The notes under the pieces: generated by a model | The model's database searches: none | What the model was told of the DNA's origin: nothing | What the model saw: only the letters and a program-made list of their open reading frames with translations | In this document: in pieces, positions 27,914 through 37,336 of the stretch | Layout of the letters: every line of letters starts with the position of its first letter | Numbering within the stretch: position 1 is the stretch's first letter | DNA from: an uncultured Pelagibacteraceae bacterium | Lineage (GTDB): Bacteria; Pseudomonadota; Alphaproteobacteria; Pelagibacterales; Pelagibacteraceae | Assembly: GCA_902577525.1 (NCBI GenBank) | Contig: CACGZG010000005.1 | Location: 1 to 64,000, forward strand | DNA: 64,000 bases | Direction of reading: 5' to 3' | Translations under genes and position numbers: made by a program

Positions 27914-28615
27914 TCAATTAATCACATAATTTACGATTGAAATCGCAGATATGACAGCTGTTTCTGATCTTAAAATATTCTCATTAATTTTGACTGATTG
28001 AACGCCTTTAAAAGAGAGAATCTTGTCTCTCTCAGGTTCTGAAAAATCACCTTCTGGGCCTATGATTATACAAACTGGTTTATCTGTGAGTTTTAATTTA
28101 TCAACTTTAATATTATTTGAGTTTAAATCTGTGAATATTAAATCCATTGAGTTATTTTTTAAAAAACCATCTAAAGTTTGTGGGCTTTCAATTAAAGGTA
28201 CATTAATCCGATTTGATTGTTCGCTTGCATCGATAACTATTTTTTCTAAACGTTCTTTATTAATCTTTCTTACAACTGTTCTATCAAAAATAATTGGTAA
28301 AAACTTTGTTACTCCTAGCTCTGTTGCTTTTTGTATCATAAAATTCTGATAGTTTGATTTGATTGGAGAAAATGCTAACCATAGTTCTTTGATATTTTCT
28401 TTTTGTCTTAATTGTTTTAAAGTTTTAAACTCAACGATGCTTTTTGATATTCCTAAAATTTTTGCTTCCCATTCTCCTTCCTTATTGAATAAAGAAAAAA
28501 CTTCATTTTCCTTAACTCTCATTACTCTTGTTAAATAGTGTGATTGAGATTTATCTAATTTATCAGTCAGATTAGCTGATAATGATTTTGAAAAAAATAA
28601 TCTAATATTACTCAT
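27914..28615 (-). CDS. rsmE: 16S rRNA m3U1498 methyltransferase
   Basis: 233 residues, SPOUT fold. LFFSKSLSANLTDKLDKSQS then HYLTRVMRVKENEVFSLFN at the PUA-like N-terminus. C-terminal knot: CIIIGPEGDFSEPERDKI and SVKINENILRSETAVISAIS. Divergent from the haloacid dehalogenase gene with 17 bases between. Confidence 0.94.
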   Translation of the reverse strand: MSNIRLFFSKSLSANLTDKLDKSQSHYLTRVMRVKENEVFSLFNKEGEWEAKILGISKSIVEFKTLKQLRQKENIKELWLAFSPIKSNYQNFMIQKATELGVTKFLPIIFDRTVVRKINKERLEKIVIDASEQSNRINVPLIESPQTLDGFLKNNSMDLIFTDLNSNNIKVDKLKLTDKPVCIIIGPEGDFSEPERDKILSFKGVQSVKINENILRSETAVISAISIVNYVIN

Positions 28616-28632
28616 TTGTGTTAAGTTAGTTT

Positions 28633-29295
28633 ATGAAAAATATTAAAGCAATAATTTTTGATGCTTATGGCACATTGTTTGATGTCAATTCTGCTGCTGA
28701 AAAGTGTAAAGATAAAATTGGAGACAAGTGGGAGCCTTTTGCAAATTTTTGGAGAACTACTCAGCTAGAATATACCTGGCTTAGAAGTTTAATGAAAAGA
28801 CATAAAGATTTTTGGCAAATTACTGAAAATAGCTTAGATAAATCTATGATAGCTTTTAATATAGATCCTAAAATGAAAGGTGAATTATTAAATTTATATA
28901 AAGTCCTCTCCCCATTTCAAGAAGTTCCAGAAACTTTAAAAACTTTAAAAGAAAAAAAATTTAAATTAGCTATACTTTCAAATGGAACTCCTTCATTGTT
29001 AAATGAATTAGTTAAAAGTAATAATTTAAATAATCTGTTTGATGATTTATTTTCAATTGAACAAGTTGGTATTTATAAACCAAGTTCAAAAGTTTACGAT
29101 ATACCAATTAAAAAATATCAAATTGAAAAAAATGAAATCGCCTTCTTAAGTGCCAACACTTGGGATGTTTCTGGTGCAGGAAATTATGGATATAACGCTA
29201 TATGGGTAAACAGAAATAATAATATTTTTGATAACCTTGATTATGAACCTCAAAATCAAATAAAAAATTTGAGTGGACTTATTAACTTAGTCTGA
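28633..29295 (+). CDS. Haloacid dehalogenase type II (L-2-haloacid dehalogenase)
   Basis: 220 residues, HAD superfamily. The nucleophile Asp is in AIIFDAYGTLFD. Residues known to matter in L-2-haloacid dehalogenases are present: the Arg in FWRTTQLEYTWLRSL, Ser/Asn in LSNGTPSLL, Lys in GIYKPSSKVYD, and Ser-x-Asn-x2-Asp in FLSANTWDVSGAGNYGY. This set is more specific than for a generic HAD phosphatase. It hydrolyses 2-haloalkanoates to 2-hydroxyacids in the family. Confidence 0.85.
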   Translation: MKNIKAIIFDAYGTLFDVNSAAEKCKDKIGDKWEPFANFWRTTQLEYTWLRSLMKRHKDFWQITENSLDKSMIAFNIDPKMKGELLNLYKVLSPFQEVPETLKTLKEKKFKLAILSNGTPSLLNELVKSNNLNNLFDDLFSIEQVGIYKPSSKVYDIPIKKYQIEKNEIAFLSANTWDVSGAGNYGYNAIWVNRNNNIFDNLDYEPQNQIKNLSGLINLV

Positions 29296-29310
29296 TTGTT
29301 TATTAAGCTG

Positions 29311-29340
29311 AAGCAACAAAAAAAGTGTTTTTTTGTGCTT
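29311..29340 (+). terminator. Long hairpin behind the haloacid dehalogenase gene
   Basis: AAGCAACAAAAAAA, loop GTG, then TTTTTTTGTGCTT: 13 base pairs with one bulged A, 16 bases after the stop codon. The downstream strand contains its own T run inside the stem but no T tract follows, so it may be an intrinsic terminator or an mRNA end-protecting hairpin. Confidence 0.45.
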
Positions 29341-29366
29341 ATAAACAAACTAATAAATAGCTCTTT

Positions 29367-29380
29367 TGTGACGTTTCACA
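29367..29380. promoter_or_regulatory. Inverted repeat TGTGA-N4-TCACA upstream of pirin
   Basis: Perfect inverted repeat with a four-base centre (CGTT), 51 bases before the pirin ATG. The spacing is like FNR-family sites, while the half-site is like CRP. A regulator cannot be named. Confidence 0.35.
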
Positions 29381-29431
29381 TAACAAAAAGTATCATTGAA
29401 AATTTAGATTTAACAATTACTGTAAAGACAT

Positions 29432-30265
29432 ATGACAATTGAAGTAGATAAAATTATCGATCCAATTCTAGCATCTGATGGTGCAGGAGTAAAATTAAAG
29501 AGAAGCATTGGTGTAGAACCAAATTATTTTGATCCTTTTTTAATGTTAGATGAATTTGGATCAGAAAATAGTGAAGACTATATTGCTGGTTTTCCACCCC
29601 ACCCTCATAGAGGTATTGAAACCGTGACTTATATGCTTGCAGGAGATTTTGAACATAAAGATAGCACAGGTGGTGAAGGTAGAATGACAGCAGGAGATGT
29701 TCAATGGATGAAAACAGGCAGTGGAATAATACACTCTGAAATGCCAGCTATGAAAGAGGGAAAGCTTCACGGATTTCAATTATGGATTAACATGCCAGCT
29801 AAATTAAAGATGAGTAAACCAGAGTACATTTATATCGATGCGAATAAAATGAGTGTTCATAAAGATGATGATAAGCAAGTAAAAGTTATAGCTGGTAAAT
29901 TTGAAAAAGCTGAAGGTCCTGTTAAGGGACATAATTTAGAACCAACTTATTTTGACGTTGAATTAAAAAAAGAAAAAAAATTTAAGTACAACTTACTTTC
30001 TACTCACAATACTTTTATCTATTTAATTAATGGTGAAATAAAAATTGGTGAAAAGAAACACAAAAAAGTTAAAGATAGTACTTTAATCTTATTATCAAAA
30101 GGAGAAGCTTTAAAAGTTGCAGCACAAACTAATGCAAAATTTCTTGTTATTTCAGGAAAACCTATTAATGAGGAAATAGCCAGAGGTGGTCCTTTTGTAA
30201 TGAATACTAAAGCGGAGATCTTGCAAGCTGTTCAAGATTATCATAATGGTACGTTTGTAAAATAG
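29432..30265 (+). CDS. Pirin family protein
   Basis: 277 residues, bicupin. Metal-binding motif PPHPHRGIETVTYMLAGDFE and GSGIIHSEMP supply the three His and the Glu of the N-terminal cupin; LHGFQLWINMPAKLKMSKPE is typical of pirins. Family members bind iron and some act as quercetinases or protein regulators; the role here is unknown. It is followed two bases later by a quinone oxidoreductase. Confidence 0.92.
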   Translation: MTIEVDKIIDPILASDGAGVKLKRSIGVEPNYFDPFLMLDEFGSENSEDYIAGFPPHPHRGIETVTYMLAGDFEHKDSTGGEGRMTAGDVQWMKTGSGIIHSEMPAMKEGKLHGFQLWINMPAKLKMSKPEYIYIDANKMSVHKDDDKQVKVIAGKFEKAEGPVKGHNLEPTYFDVELKKEKKFKYNLLSTHNTFIYLINGEIKIGEKKHKKVKDSTLILLSKGEALKVAAQTNAKFLVISGKPINEEIARGGPFVMNTKAEILQAVQDYHNGTFVK

Positions 30266-30267
30266 AT

Positions 30268-31239
30268 ATGAAATCAATACAAATTGAAAAATTTGGTGGA
30301 CCTGAGGTTCTTGTTTATAAGGATGAAGAAATTAGAAAACCAGGACCAAAAGAGGTTTTAATTAAAAATTTATCAATCGGTTTAAATTTTATAGACGTTT
30401 ATCATCGAACAGGTCTTTACCCTATTCCACTACCTAGTGGTATTGGTCTTGAAGCCTGTGGTGTTATCGAAGAAGTTGGATCTGAGGTGAATTTATTTAA
30501 CGTTGGTGATAGAGTTACTCATGCATCAATGCCAATTGGAGCATATTCAGAAAAACAAATAATGCCTGAAGAAAAATTAGTATCCGTCCCTGATGGTGTT
30601 TCTGATGAGGTAGCGTCTTGTATTACTTTAAAAGGAATTACTGCAGAATATTTACTACATAGGGCATATCCATTAAAAAAAGGTGACAAAGTTTTGTATC
30701 ATGCTGCTGCAGGTGGACTTGGTCAAATTTTATGCCAATGGGCAAATGCCTTAGGTGCACAAGTGATTGGCACTGTAGGTTCAAAAGCTAAAGAGGAAAT
30801 AGCGAAAAAAAATGGTTGCCATCATGTAATTAATTATACTGAAAAAAATTTTGTAGAAGAAGTAGAAAAAATTGTAGGTAAAAATAGTATTGACGTAGTC
30901 TATGATGGTGTTGGTATCAAAACATTCAAAGGATCAATTGAAACATTAAAGATTAGAGGAATGATGGTAGCATTCGGAAATGCTTCAGGGTATGTAGATA
31001 CAATTGATGTTAAAAAAGATATAAATGCCAAAGGATTATTTTTTACTCGACCGTCTATCGCGCATTACACTGTTACTAGAGAAGAATTAGTTGAGTCAGC
31101 AAAAAAAGTTTTTGATGCTATTTTATCAGCTAAATTCAAAGTTGATATCTCAAAAAAATATTCTCTTCAAGACGCTGCTCAAGCACACAAAGATTTAGAG
31201 GCAAGAGTAATAACTGGCCCTGCAGTAATAATTCCTTAA
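30268..31239 (+). CDS. NADPH:quinone oxidoreductase, zinc-free MDR family
   Basis: 323 residues. GroES-like N-terminal domain with NFIDVYHRTGLYPIPLPSGI and GLEACGVIEEVGSEV. The nucleotide fold contains LYHAAAGGLGQILCQWANAL. Lacks the Cys/His zinc ligands of alcohol dehydrogenases. Reduces quinones with NADPH in related proteins. It follows the pirin gene by two bases, an operon of two. Confidence 0.92.
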   Translation: MKSIQIEKFGGPEVLVYKDEEIRKPGPKEVLIKNLSIGLNFIDVYHRTGLYPIPLPSGIGLEACGVIEEVGSEVNLFNVGDRVTHASMPIGAYSEKQIMPEEKLVSVPDGVSDEVASCITLKGITAEYLLHRAYPLKKGDKVLYHAAAGGLGQILCQWANALGAQVIGTVGSKAKEEIAKKNGCHHVINYTEKNFVEEVEKIVGKNSIDVVYDGVGIKTFKGSIETLKIRGMMVAFGNASGYVDTIDVKKDINAKGLFFTRPSIAHYTVTREELVESAKKVFDAILSAKFKVDISKKYSLQDAAQAHKDLEARVITGPAVIIP

Positions 31240-31640
31240 TCAACCTTCACATCCATATCTGACATATGTAATCTAAGGGCATTTGTTGAAACATGAATTT
31301 CTCTTATAAAAAAAATTATTGAAATCATCATTGATAGACAACAAGATCCAAAGATTAATCTTGCTATAAAAACCTCATTTAGGTAAAGACCCAAGACTGT
31401 AAGCATATTAAATAAAAAACCAAATGCTCCAAACATAATTGACCATCTTAATAATGTTATTCTTCCACTTAAATTTATAAACTGCTTTTTCCATTCAGGA
31501 GGAACGTGTTTTTCATAAACATGTTCATCATGAAGTTCTCTTATCAAAGCACTCAATGAATGAAATCTATTACTATACACTCCCATTATCAAAGGAATTG
31601 CCGGAAACATCAAGGCTGTCACAGTGTAATCAATATTCAT
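31236..31640 (-). CDS. DUF2721 membrane protein
   Basis: 134 residues from the ATG at 31640 (MNIDYTVTALMFPAIPLIMG); a TTG start at 31661 is less likely. Three hydrophobic segments with the conserved NRFHSLSALIREL after the first. Matches the DUF2721 pattern of small inner-membrane proteins; function unknown. Converges with the quinone oxidoreductase (four-base overlap). Confidence 0.72.
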   Translation of the reverse strand: MNIDYTVTALMFPAIPLIMGVYSNRFHSLSALIRELHDEHVYEKHVPPEWKKQFINLSGRITLLRWSIMFGAFGFLFNMLTVLGLYLNEVFIARLIFGSCCLSMMISIIFFIREIHVSTNALRLHMSDMDVKVD

Positions 31641-31693
31641 ACGAATCAGTTTGATTATCAATCTTGCCTTTGTTATTTACAAGAAAAATTTTT

Positions 31694-32562
31694 ATGAACC
31701 AACTAAATTTATTTATTGATCTAACGAGACTAAAAAAACCAATAGGTTATATGCTGTTATTTTGGCCATGTGTGTGGGGGCTAACACTCGGTTATGATTT
31801 TTCTAGTGATAAAAATAATTATTTTTTTTATTTAATTTTATTTTTTTTGGGAGCAGTTCTGATGAGATCAGCAGGATGTATAGTAAACGATATTGTAGAT
31901 AGAAATTTCGACAAAAAAGTGTTTAGAACAAAACATAGACCTATTGCATCAGGAAATGTTTCTATTAAACTTGGATTTTTTTACTCTATTCTTTTGTGTT
32001 TTTTTAGCATTATTAGTTTTAATAAATTTTAACTTATTTACAATTTTACTAGCATTAGGTTCTATGCCTTTGGCTTTTACCTATCCTTTGATGAAACGAT
32101 TTACATATTGGCCTCAGCTTTTTTTGGGAATTACTTTTAATTATGGTCTAATTTTAGGTTGGACCTCAGTAAACAACGAAGTAAACCTTGTGCCAATAAT
32201 TTTTTACTTAGGAGCCATATTTTGGACACTAGGTTATGACACCATTTATGGATACCAAGACATTAAAGATGACGAAATAATAGGAGTTAAATCAACATCA
32301 ATAAGATTTAAAGAAAATCCAAAAAAATTTTTATACATGGTTTATTCAATTTTTATTATTGCATTAATATCAGTGGGCACTTTGATGAAATTTAATTTTC
32401 TATATTTTATTTTTTTAGCATTAATTTCTTATCAATTATTTTTTTTTTCAAATTAAAAAATTTAATAAGGAAATTCCTGATACTTGTTTTAAAATATTTA
32501 AAAGTAATAATTTTTTAGGTTTTGCCGTATACATAAATATTTTATTAGGGAAATTAATATGA
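31694..32562 (+). pseudogene. ubiA: 4-hydroxybenzoate polyprenyltransferase, split by two frameshifts
   Basis: Prenylates 4-hydroxybenzoate for ubiquinone. The start MNQLNLFIDLTRLKKPIGYM and the Asp-rich RSAGCIVNDIVDRNFDKKV are in frame 2. The frame changes by +1 near the T7 run at 31999-32005. LGSMPLAFTYPLMKRFTYWP and GYDTIYGYQDIKDDEIIGVK continue in frame 3. A second +1 shift at the T run near 32440-32450 leads to frame 1, where QIKKFNKEIPDTCFKIFKSN ... GFAVYINILLGKLI ends at TGA 32560-32562, overlapping the msbA start. With one T removed at each run the protein is complete. So this is either sequence error or a slippage-dependent gene rather than a decayed one. Confidence 0.85.
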
Positions 32563-34304
32563 TGAATAATAACTATGAAACAATGAAACGATTATTCAAT
32601 GATTATACAAGAAAACATATAAAAAAAATTTTCCTTGCAGTTTTTTTTTCAATTTTAGTAGCCGGAAGCACTTCTGGTATTGCTTATTTGTTAGACCCTG
32701 CGATTGAAAAAATCTTTATCAATCAAGACGAAACATTAATGTATGTAATTCCTTTTGTAATAGTTGTGGCCTTTTTTACCAAAGGGATATCTTTATATCT
32801 TGCAAAAATTTTGATGATTAGAGTATCTCAAGAACTTAAAGCAGATGTCCAAAAAGATATGATGAAGACACTTATATCGACTGATACTAAATTTATCGAT
32901 AGTGCTCATACTGGAAAGTTTATTTCTAACTTAACTTTAGATACAACTTTATTGGTTAACCTTATTAGCACAGCTTTACTCAATCTTTTTAAAGATAGTT
33001 TAAGTTTAATTGGACTTTTAGCGGTAATGTTCTTTCAAAATTGGAAACTTTCTCTAATTGCGATAATTATGATACCTTTAGCTACTATAGTTGCAAGATC
33101 TCTCGGAAAAAGAGTTAATAAAGCTACCCGGCAAACTATGGATACATCTGCATTATTCACAAAAAGATTAGTAGAAATTTTTAAAAACCACAGAATAATT
33201 AAAAGCTTTCAAGCGGAAAATTTTGAGCAAGAAAGATCTTCAAGAGACATAAGTGACTTGAAAGAAAAAGCAATCAAAATGACAGAAATTTTTACAAGAA
33301 ACACACCAATAATGGAGTGTTTAACAGGAATCATGATTGCATTATTAATATTTTATTCTGGAGTATTAATTAAAAATGGTGAATTGGGAATTAATAATTT
33401 TTTCTCTTTTTTAGCAGCAATGATGTTAGCTTACCAACCTGTGCGCTCACTAGCTGGTTTAAATATTGCAGTGAACCAAGGATTAAGTGCTGCAAGCAGA
33501 GTGTTACCAATTGTTGATAGAAAGTCAGATATTACAGACAATAAACAATTACCAAACCTAAAGATAAATAAAGCAGGTATTCATTTTAATAATGTAAATT
33601 TTTCTTATGACAATAAAGATAAAACAGCATTAAAAGAAGCAAGTCTCACAATGGATGGAGGAAAGATGACTGCGTTAATAGGTTTAAGTGGTGCTGGAAA
33701 ATCCACCATATTAAACCTTATACCAAGGTTTTATGATAGAGAAACTGGTGATATTTCAATAGATGACCAATCTATTTATCAAGTTAATCTTTTTTCATTA
33801 AGAGAAAATATTTCATTAGTTAGTCAAGATACCACTCTCTTCGATGATACAATTAAAAATAATATAAAATATGCAAATTTACTTGCAGATGACGAAGAAA
33901 TTTATATAGCAGCAAAAAACTCTTATGCTCATGACTTTATTCAAGAGTTACCAGATAAATATGACACTTTGATTGGGGAAAACGGAGTAAGACTTTCTGG
34001 TGGAGAAAAACAAAGAATATCAATTGCTAGAGCAATGTTAAAAAAAAGTCCAATTATACTTTTGGATGAAGCTACATCATCATTAGATGCAGACACTGAA
34101 AACAAAATTCAAAAAGCTATTAATGAATTGACAAAAAATAAAACCACAATTGTAATTGCTCACAGATTATCAACTATTTTAAATGCTAATAAAATTTATG
34201 TCATTGAGAGTGGAAAAATTTTAGAACATGGAACCCATGATGATCTTTTAAAAAATTCTCAAACTTATAAAAATTTTTATGAAAAACAATTAAGAAAAGA
34301 CTAA
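32559..34304 (+). CDS. msbA: ABC transporter, MsbA-like lipid exporter
   Basis: 581 residues, half-transporter with an N-terminal six-helix domain and a C-terminal ATPase. Walker A GLSGAGKSTILNL, Q-loop SLVSQDTTLFDDT, signature RLSGGEKQRISIARAM, Walker B IILLDEATSSLD and H-loop VIAHRLSTI are all intact. Flips lipid A core in related bacteria. Start overlaps the ubiA stop; a second ATG follows at 32562. Context with waaA-lpxK-lpxL supports an LPS role. Confidence 0.9.
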   Translation: MMNNNYETMKRLFNDYTRKHIKKIFLAVFFSILVAGSTSGIAYLLDPAIEKIFINQDETLMYVIPFVIVVAFFTKGISLYLAKILMIRVSQELKADVQKDMMKTLISTDTKFIDSAHTGKFISNLTLDTTLLVNLISTALLNLFKDSLSLIGLLAVMFFQNWKLSLIAIIMIPLATIVARSLGKRVNKATRQTMDTSALFTKRLVEIFKNHRIIKSFQAENFEQERSSRDISDLKEKAIKMTEIFTRNTPIMECLTGIMIALLIFYSGVLIKNGELGINNFFSFLAAMMLAYQPVRSLAGLNIAVNQGLSAASRVLPIVDRKSDITDNKQLPNLKINKAGIHFNNVNFSYDNKDKTALKEASLTMDGGKMTALIGLSGAGKSTILNLIPRFYDRETGDISIDDQSIYQVNLFSLRENISLVSQDTTLFDDTIKNNIKYANLLADDEEIYIAAKNSYAHDFIQELPDKYDTLIGENGVRLSGGEKQRISIARAMLKKSPIILLDEATSSLDADTENKIQKAINELTKNKTTIVIAHRLSTILNANKIYVIESGKILEHGTHDDLLKNSQTYKNFYEKQLRKD

Positions 34305-35545
34305 TGATTTATATTTATAGATTAATAATAAATATAATTTTAATATTTTCACCATTAATAATTTTAGTAAGACTAATTAATAAAAAAGAAGATATAAAAA
34401 GATTTAAAGAAAAATTTTCTTTTGCTTCAAAAGAAAGAAAAAAAGGAAAATTAATTTGGTTTCATGCAGCAAGTGTAGGTGAATTTTTAAGTATTGTTTC
34501 TTTAATTAAAAAATTAGAATCAAATAAAAAAATTTCCCAAATATTATTGACCACATCAACCTTAACATCATCAAAACTTTTTGCAAAATTTAAATTTAAA
34601 AAAACAATACATCAATTTTTTCCAATAGATGCAAATATTGTTTCTAGAAGATTTTTAAATTTTTGGAAACCTGATTTAGCAATATTTGTTGATTCTGAAA
34701 TTTGGCCTAATACACTTTTAAATTTAAAAGAACGTTCTATAAAACGAATCTTATTGAATGCAAGAATTTCAAAAAGATCATTTAAAAAATGGAAAAAGTT
34801 AGGGAAATTTTCAAATTCAATATTTCAAATTTTTAATTATACATATCCTCAAAATTCAGAGTCAAAACATCATCTTCAAAAGATTGGTGTAAATAATATT
34901 AAAAATCTTGGCAATTTAAAGTTTTCCCAAAATAATTTTAATACTTATAAATCAAACAAGAATTTTAATAAGTTAATTAAATCAAAAAAGATATGGTGTG
35001 CTGCTAGCACTCACCCTGGAGAAGAGGAACTTTGTTTAGAAATTCATTTAAAACTAATTAAAAGATATCCTAATTTGTTACTTATATTAATCCCAAGACA
35101 CGTTGAAAGAATTAATGATTTGAGAAGAAATCTTGTCAAATATAACTTAAAATATCATATTCATAGTGATAACAGATCTATCAACAAAGAAACAAAATTA
35201 TATATAGTTGATACTTACGGGGAAACTGGTCTTTTTTTTAAAAAATGTAAAATTGTTTTTTTAGGAAAATCTCTAACTGTTGAAGGTGGTCAAAATCCTT
35301 TGGAACCAGCAAGAGATAACTGCTTGATAATTCATGGACCCAAAGTATCAAATTTTAAAGAAATTTATTATAATTTGAATAAAAGCAAAATAGCTTTTAA
35401 AATTAGTAACTCTAATCAGTTATACAAAAAAATTAAAGACTTACTGAGAAATACAAAAAAAAATTCTAAAGCTAAAAAACAAATTAATCTTTTAGGATCT
35501 AAAATTTTGAATAATAATTTTAATGAAATAAGGCAATATCTATAA
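34304..35545 (+). CDS. waaA: 3-deoxy-D-manno-octulosonic acid (Kdo) transferase
   Basis: 413 residues, GT30. N-terminal membrane anchor, then WFHAASVGEFLSIVSLIKK with the catalytic Glu, ILLTTSTLTSSKLFAK, FVDSEIWPNTLLNLKER, and the C-terminal VEGGQNPLEPARDNCLIIHG. Adds Kdo to the lipid A precursor at the inner membrane. Overlaps msbA by one base (TAATG). Confidence 0.93.
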   Translation: MIYIYRLIINIILIFSPLIILVRLINKKEDIKRFKEKFSFASKERKKGKLIWFHAASVGEFLSIVSLIKKLESNKKISQILLTTSTLTSSKLFAKFKFKKTIHQFFPIDANIVSRRFLNFWKPDLAIFVDSEIWPNTLLNLKERSIKRILLNARISKRSFKKWKKLGKFSNSIFQIFNYTYPQNSESKHHLQKIGVNNIKNLGNLKFSQNNFNTYKSNKNFNKLIKSKKIWCAASTHPGEEELCLEIHLKLIKRYPNLLLILIPRHVERINDLRRNLVKYNLKYHIHSDNRSINKETKLYIVDTYGETGLFFKKCKIVFLGKSLTVEGGQNPLEPARDNCLIIHGPKVSNFKEIYYNLNKSKIAFKISNSNQLYKKIKDLLRNTKKNSKAKKQINLLGSKILNNNFNEIRQYL

Positions 35546-35546
35546 A

Positions 35547-36479
35547 ATGTTTTTTAAAAAACCAAAATTTTGGGACGAAAAAAAAGCAAATTTGATAAGT
35601 TTTTTTTTACTACCGTTTACAATTGTAATTTATTTTTCGAATATAGTTAAAAATTTTTATAAAGAGAAAAAATTTAATATAAAAACAATTTGTGTAGGAA
35701 ATATATACTTGGGAGGAACTGGAAAAACACCATTATCAATAGAAATATTCAATATTTTAAAAAAATTAAAATTCAAAGTAGTATTTATTAAAAAATTTCA
35801 TTCAAACTTTAAGGATGAATTAAGATTATTGTCTAAAATTGGTCCTGTAATTAGTCTCAGCTCAAGGCAAAAATCATTAGAAATTGCTGAGTCAAAAAAA
35901 TATGATTTTGCAATTATTGATGATGGACTTCAAGACAAAACAATAAATTATGATCTTAAAATTGTTTGCTTTGATAAAGAAAATTTTATTGGTAATGGAA
36001 AGTTAATTCCTGCTGGACCATTAAGAGAAAGCTTAAGTAATATCAAAAATTTTGATGTAGTTTTTTTTAATGGTCCTAATAAATGTAAAAAGGAAATCAA
36101 ATTTCTTCTAAAAAGAATGAATAATAATATTAAAATTTTTGAGACTAACCCTAAAATATTAAAAAATACAAAGATTAATAGACAAAATAATTATTTAATT
36201 TTTTCAGGAATTGGCAACCCGCAAAATTTTGAATTTCTCCTAAGAAAAAATAAATTCAAAATTCTTAAAAAATTTGAATTTCCAGATCATTATGATTTTA
36301 GTGATAAAGAAATAAAAGAAATAAAATATACAGCAAAAAAAAATAAACTTAAAATACTGACAACGGAAAAGGACTTTTTAAGGCTTAAAAAAAATCAAAA
36401 AAAAAATGTTCAAAAAATTTGTATCAAACTAAAAATTGATGATAGCAAGAAATTTGTTAAAATCTTAAAAAGAATATGA
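35547..36479 (+). CDS. lpxK: Tetraacyldisaccharide 4'-kinase
   Basis: 310 residues. Walker A CVGNIYLGGTGKTPLSIEIF, the conserved AIIDDGLQDKTINYDLKIVC and LIPAGPLRESLSNIKNFDVV are LpxK hallmarks. Phosphorylates the lipid A disaccharide at the 4' position. One base after waaA, and overlapping the acyltransferase gene by four bases. Confidence 0.93.
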   Translation: MFFKKPKFWDEKKANLISFFLLPFTIVIYFSNIVKNFYKEKKFNIKTICVGNIYLGGTGKTPLSIEIFNILKKLKFKVVFIKKFHSNFKDELRLLSKIGPVISLSSRQKSLEIAESKKYDFAIIDDGLQDKTINYDLKIVCFDKENFIGNGKLIPAGPLRESLSNIKNFDVVFFNGPNKCKKEIKFLLKRMNNNIKIFETNPKILKNTKINRQNNYLIFSGIGNPQNFEFLLRKNKFKILKKFEFPDHYDFSDKEIKEIKYTAKKNKLKILTTEKDFLRLKKNQKKNVQKICIKLKIDDSKKFVKILKRI

Positions 36480-37336
36480 AAAATTTAAAATATTTTTTTC
36501 AATTTATTATAATTTATATATTTTTTTTATTCTGTAAAATTTTGGGATATAAAAAATCATCAGACTTTGGATCATTTATTGGAAAATTTTTTGGACCTTT
36601 GTTTAGATCAAAAAAAATAATAACAAAAAATCTAAAATTAGCTTATCCAAAAATTTCAAATAATGAGATTGATATCATCACAAATAATATGTGGAAAAAT
36701 TATGGAAGAATTCTATCTGATTACGTATTTATAAAAGATTTCAGAAAGTTAAATTTAGATAATTATATTAAATTAGAAAATGAGGAAATCATAAAAAAAA
36801 TCAAATCATTTGATAAACCTGTTGTTTTTATTTCTGGCCATTTCAATAACTTTGAATTACTTGCAATGAAAATTGAAATGTTGGGTATTAATCTCTCTGC
36901 AATTTATAGACCATTAAATAATTTTTTTTTAAATAAAATTATGATGAATATAAGAACTAAATATATTTGCAAATCTCAAATTCCTAAAGGCTTATCGGGA
37001 TTAAAAAAATCATTAAACTTTTTCAAAAATGGATCATCTCTTGCTTTAATGATTGATCAAAGAGTAAGTGAAGGTGAGTCTGTTAATTTTTTTAATCATA
37101 AAGCTTTAACTACGACTATACCTGCTCAATTTGTTAAAAAATTTAAGTGTTTAATTGTTCCAGTTTATATTGAAAGAGTAGATAAATATTATTTTAAAGT
37201 CAAAATAGATGAACCTTTAAAATTTGATGAAAAATTATCGGTAAATCAAATTACTCAAGAATTAAATAATTGGCTTGAAAAAAAAATAAATCACAATCCA
37301 AGTCAATGGATCTGGACACATAATCGATGGAAATAA
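36476..37336 (+). CDS. lpxL: Lipid A biosynthesis (lauroyl) acyltransferase, LpxL/HtrB family
   Basis: 286 residues with an N-terminal membrane anchor. The acyltransferase HX4E motif is in VFISGHFNNFELLAMKIEML, the Arg-containing AIYRPLNNFFLNKIM follows, and MIDQRVSEGESVNFFN is typical of LpxL. The C-terminal NPSQWIWTHNRWK is characteristic. Ends the ubiA-msbA-waaA-lpxK-lpxL run. Confidence 0.9.
   Translation: MKNLKYFFQFIIIYIFFLFCKILGYKKSSDFGSFIGKFFGPLFRSKKIITKNLKLAYPKISNNEIDIITNNMWKNYGRILSDYVFIKDFRKLNLDNYIKLENEEIIKKIKSFDKPVVFISGHFNNFELLAMKIEMLGINLSAIYRPLNNFFLNKIMMNIRTKYICKSQIPKGLSGLKKSLNFFKNGSSLALMIDQRVSEGESVNFFNHKALTTTIPAQFVKKFKCLIVPVYIERVDKYYFKVKIDEPLKFDEKLSVNQITQELNNWLEKKINHNPSQWIWTHNRWK

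Noticed and set aside
32440-32562. Separate small gene after the ubiA fragment
   Set aside because: The residues FKIFKSNNFLGFAVYINILL are the normal C-terminus of UbiA in a shifted frame.
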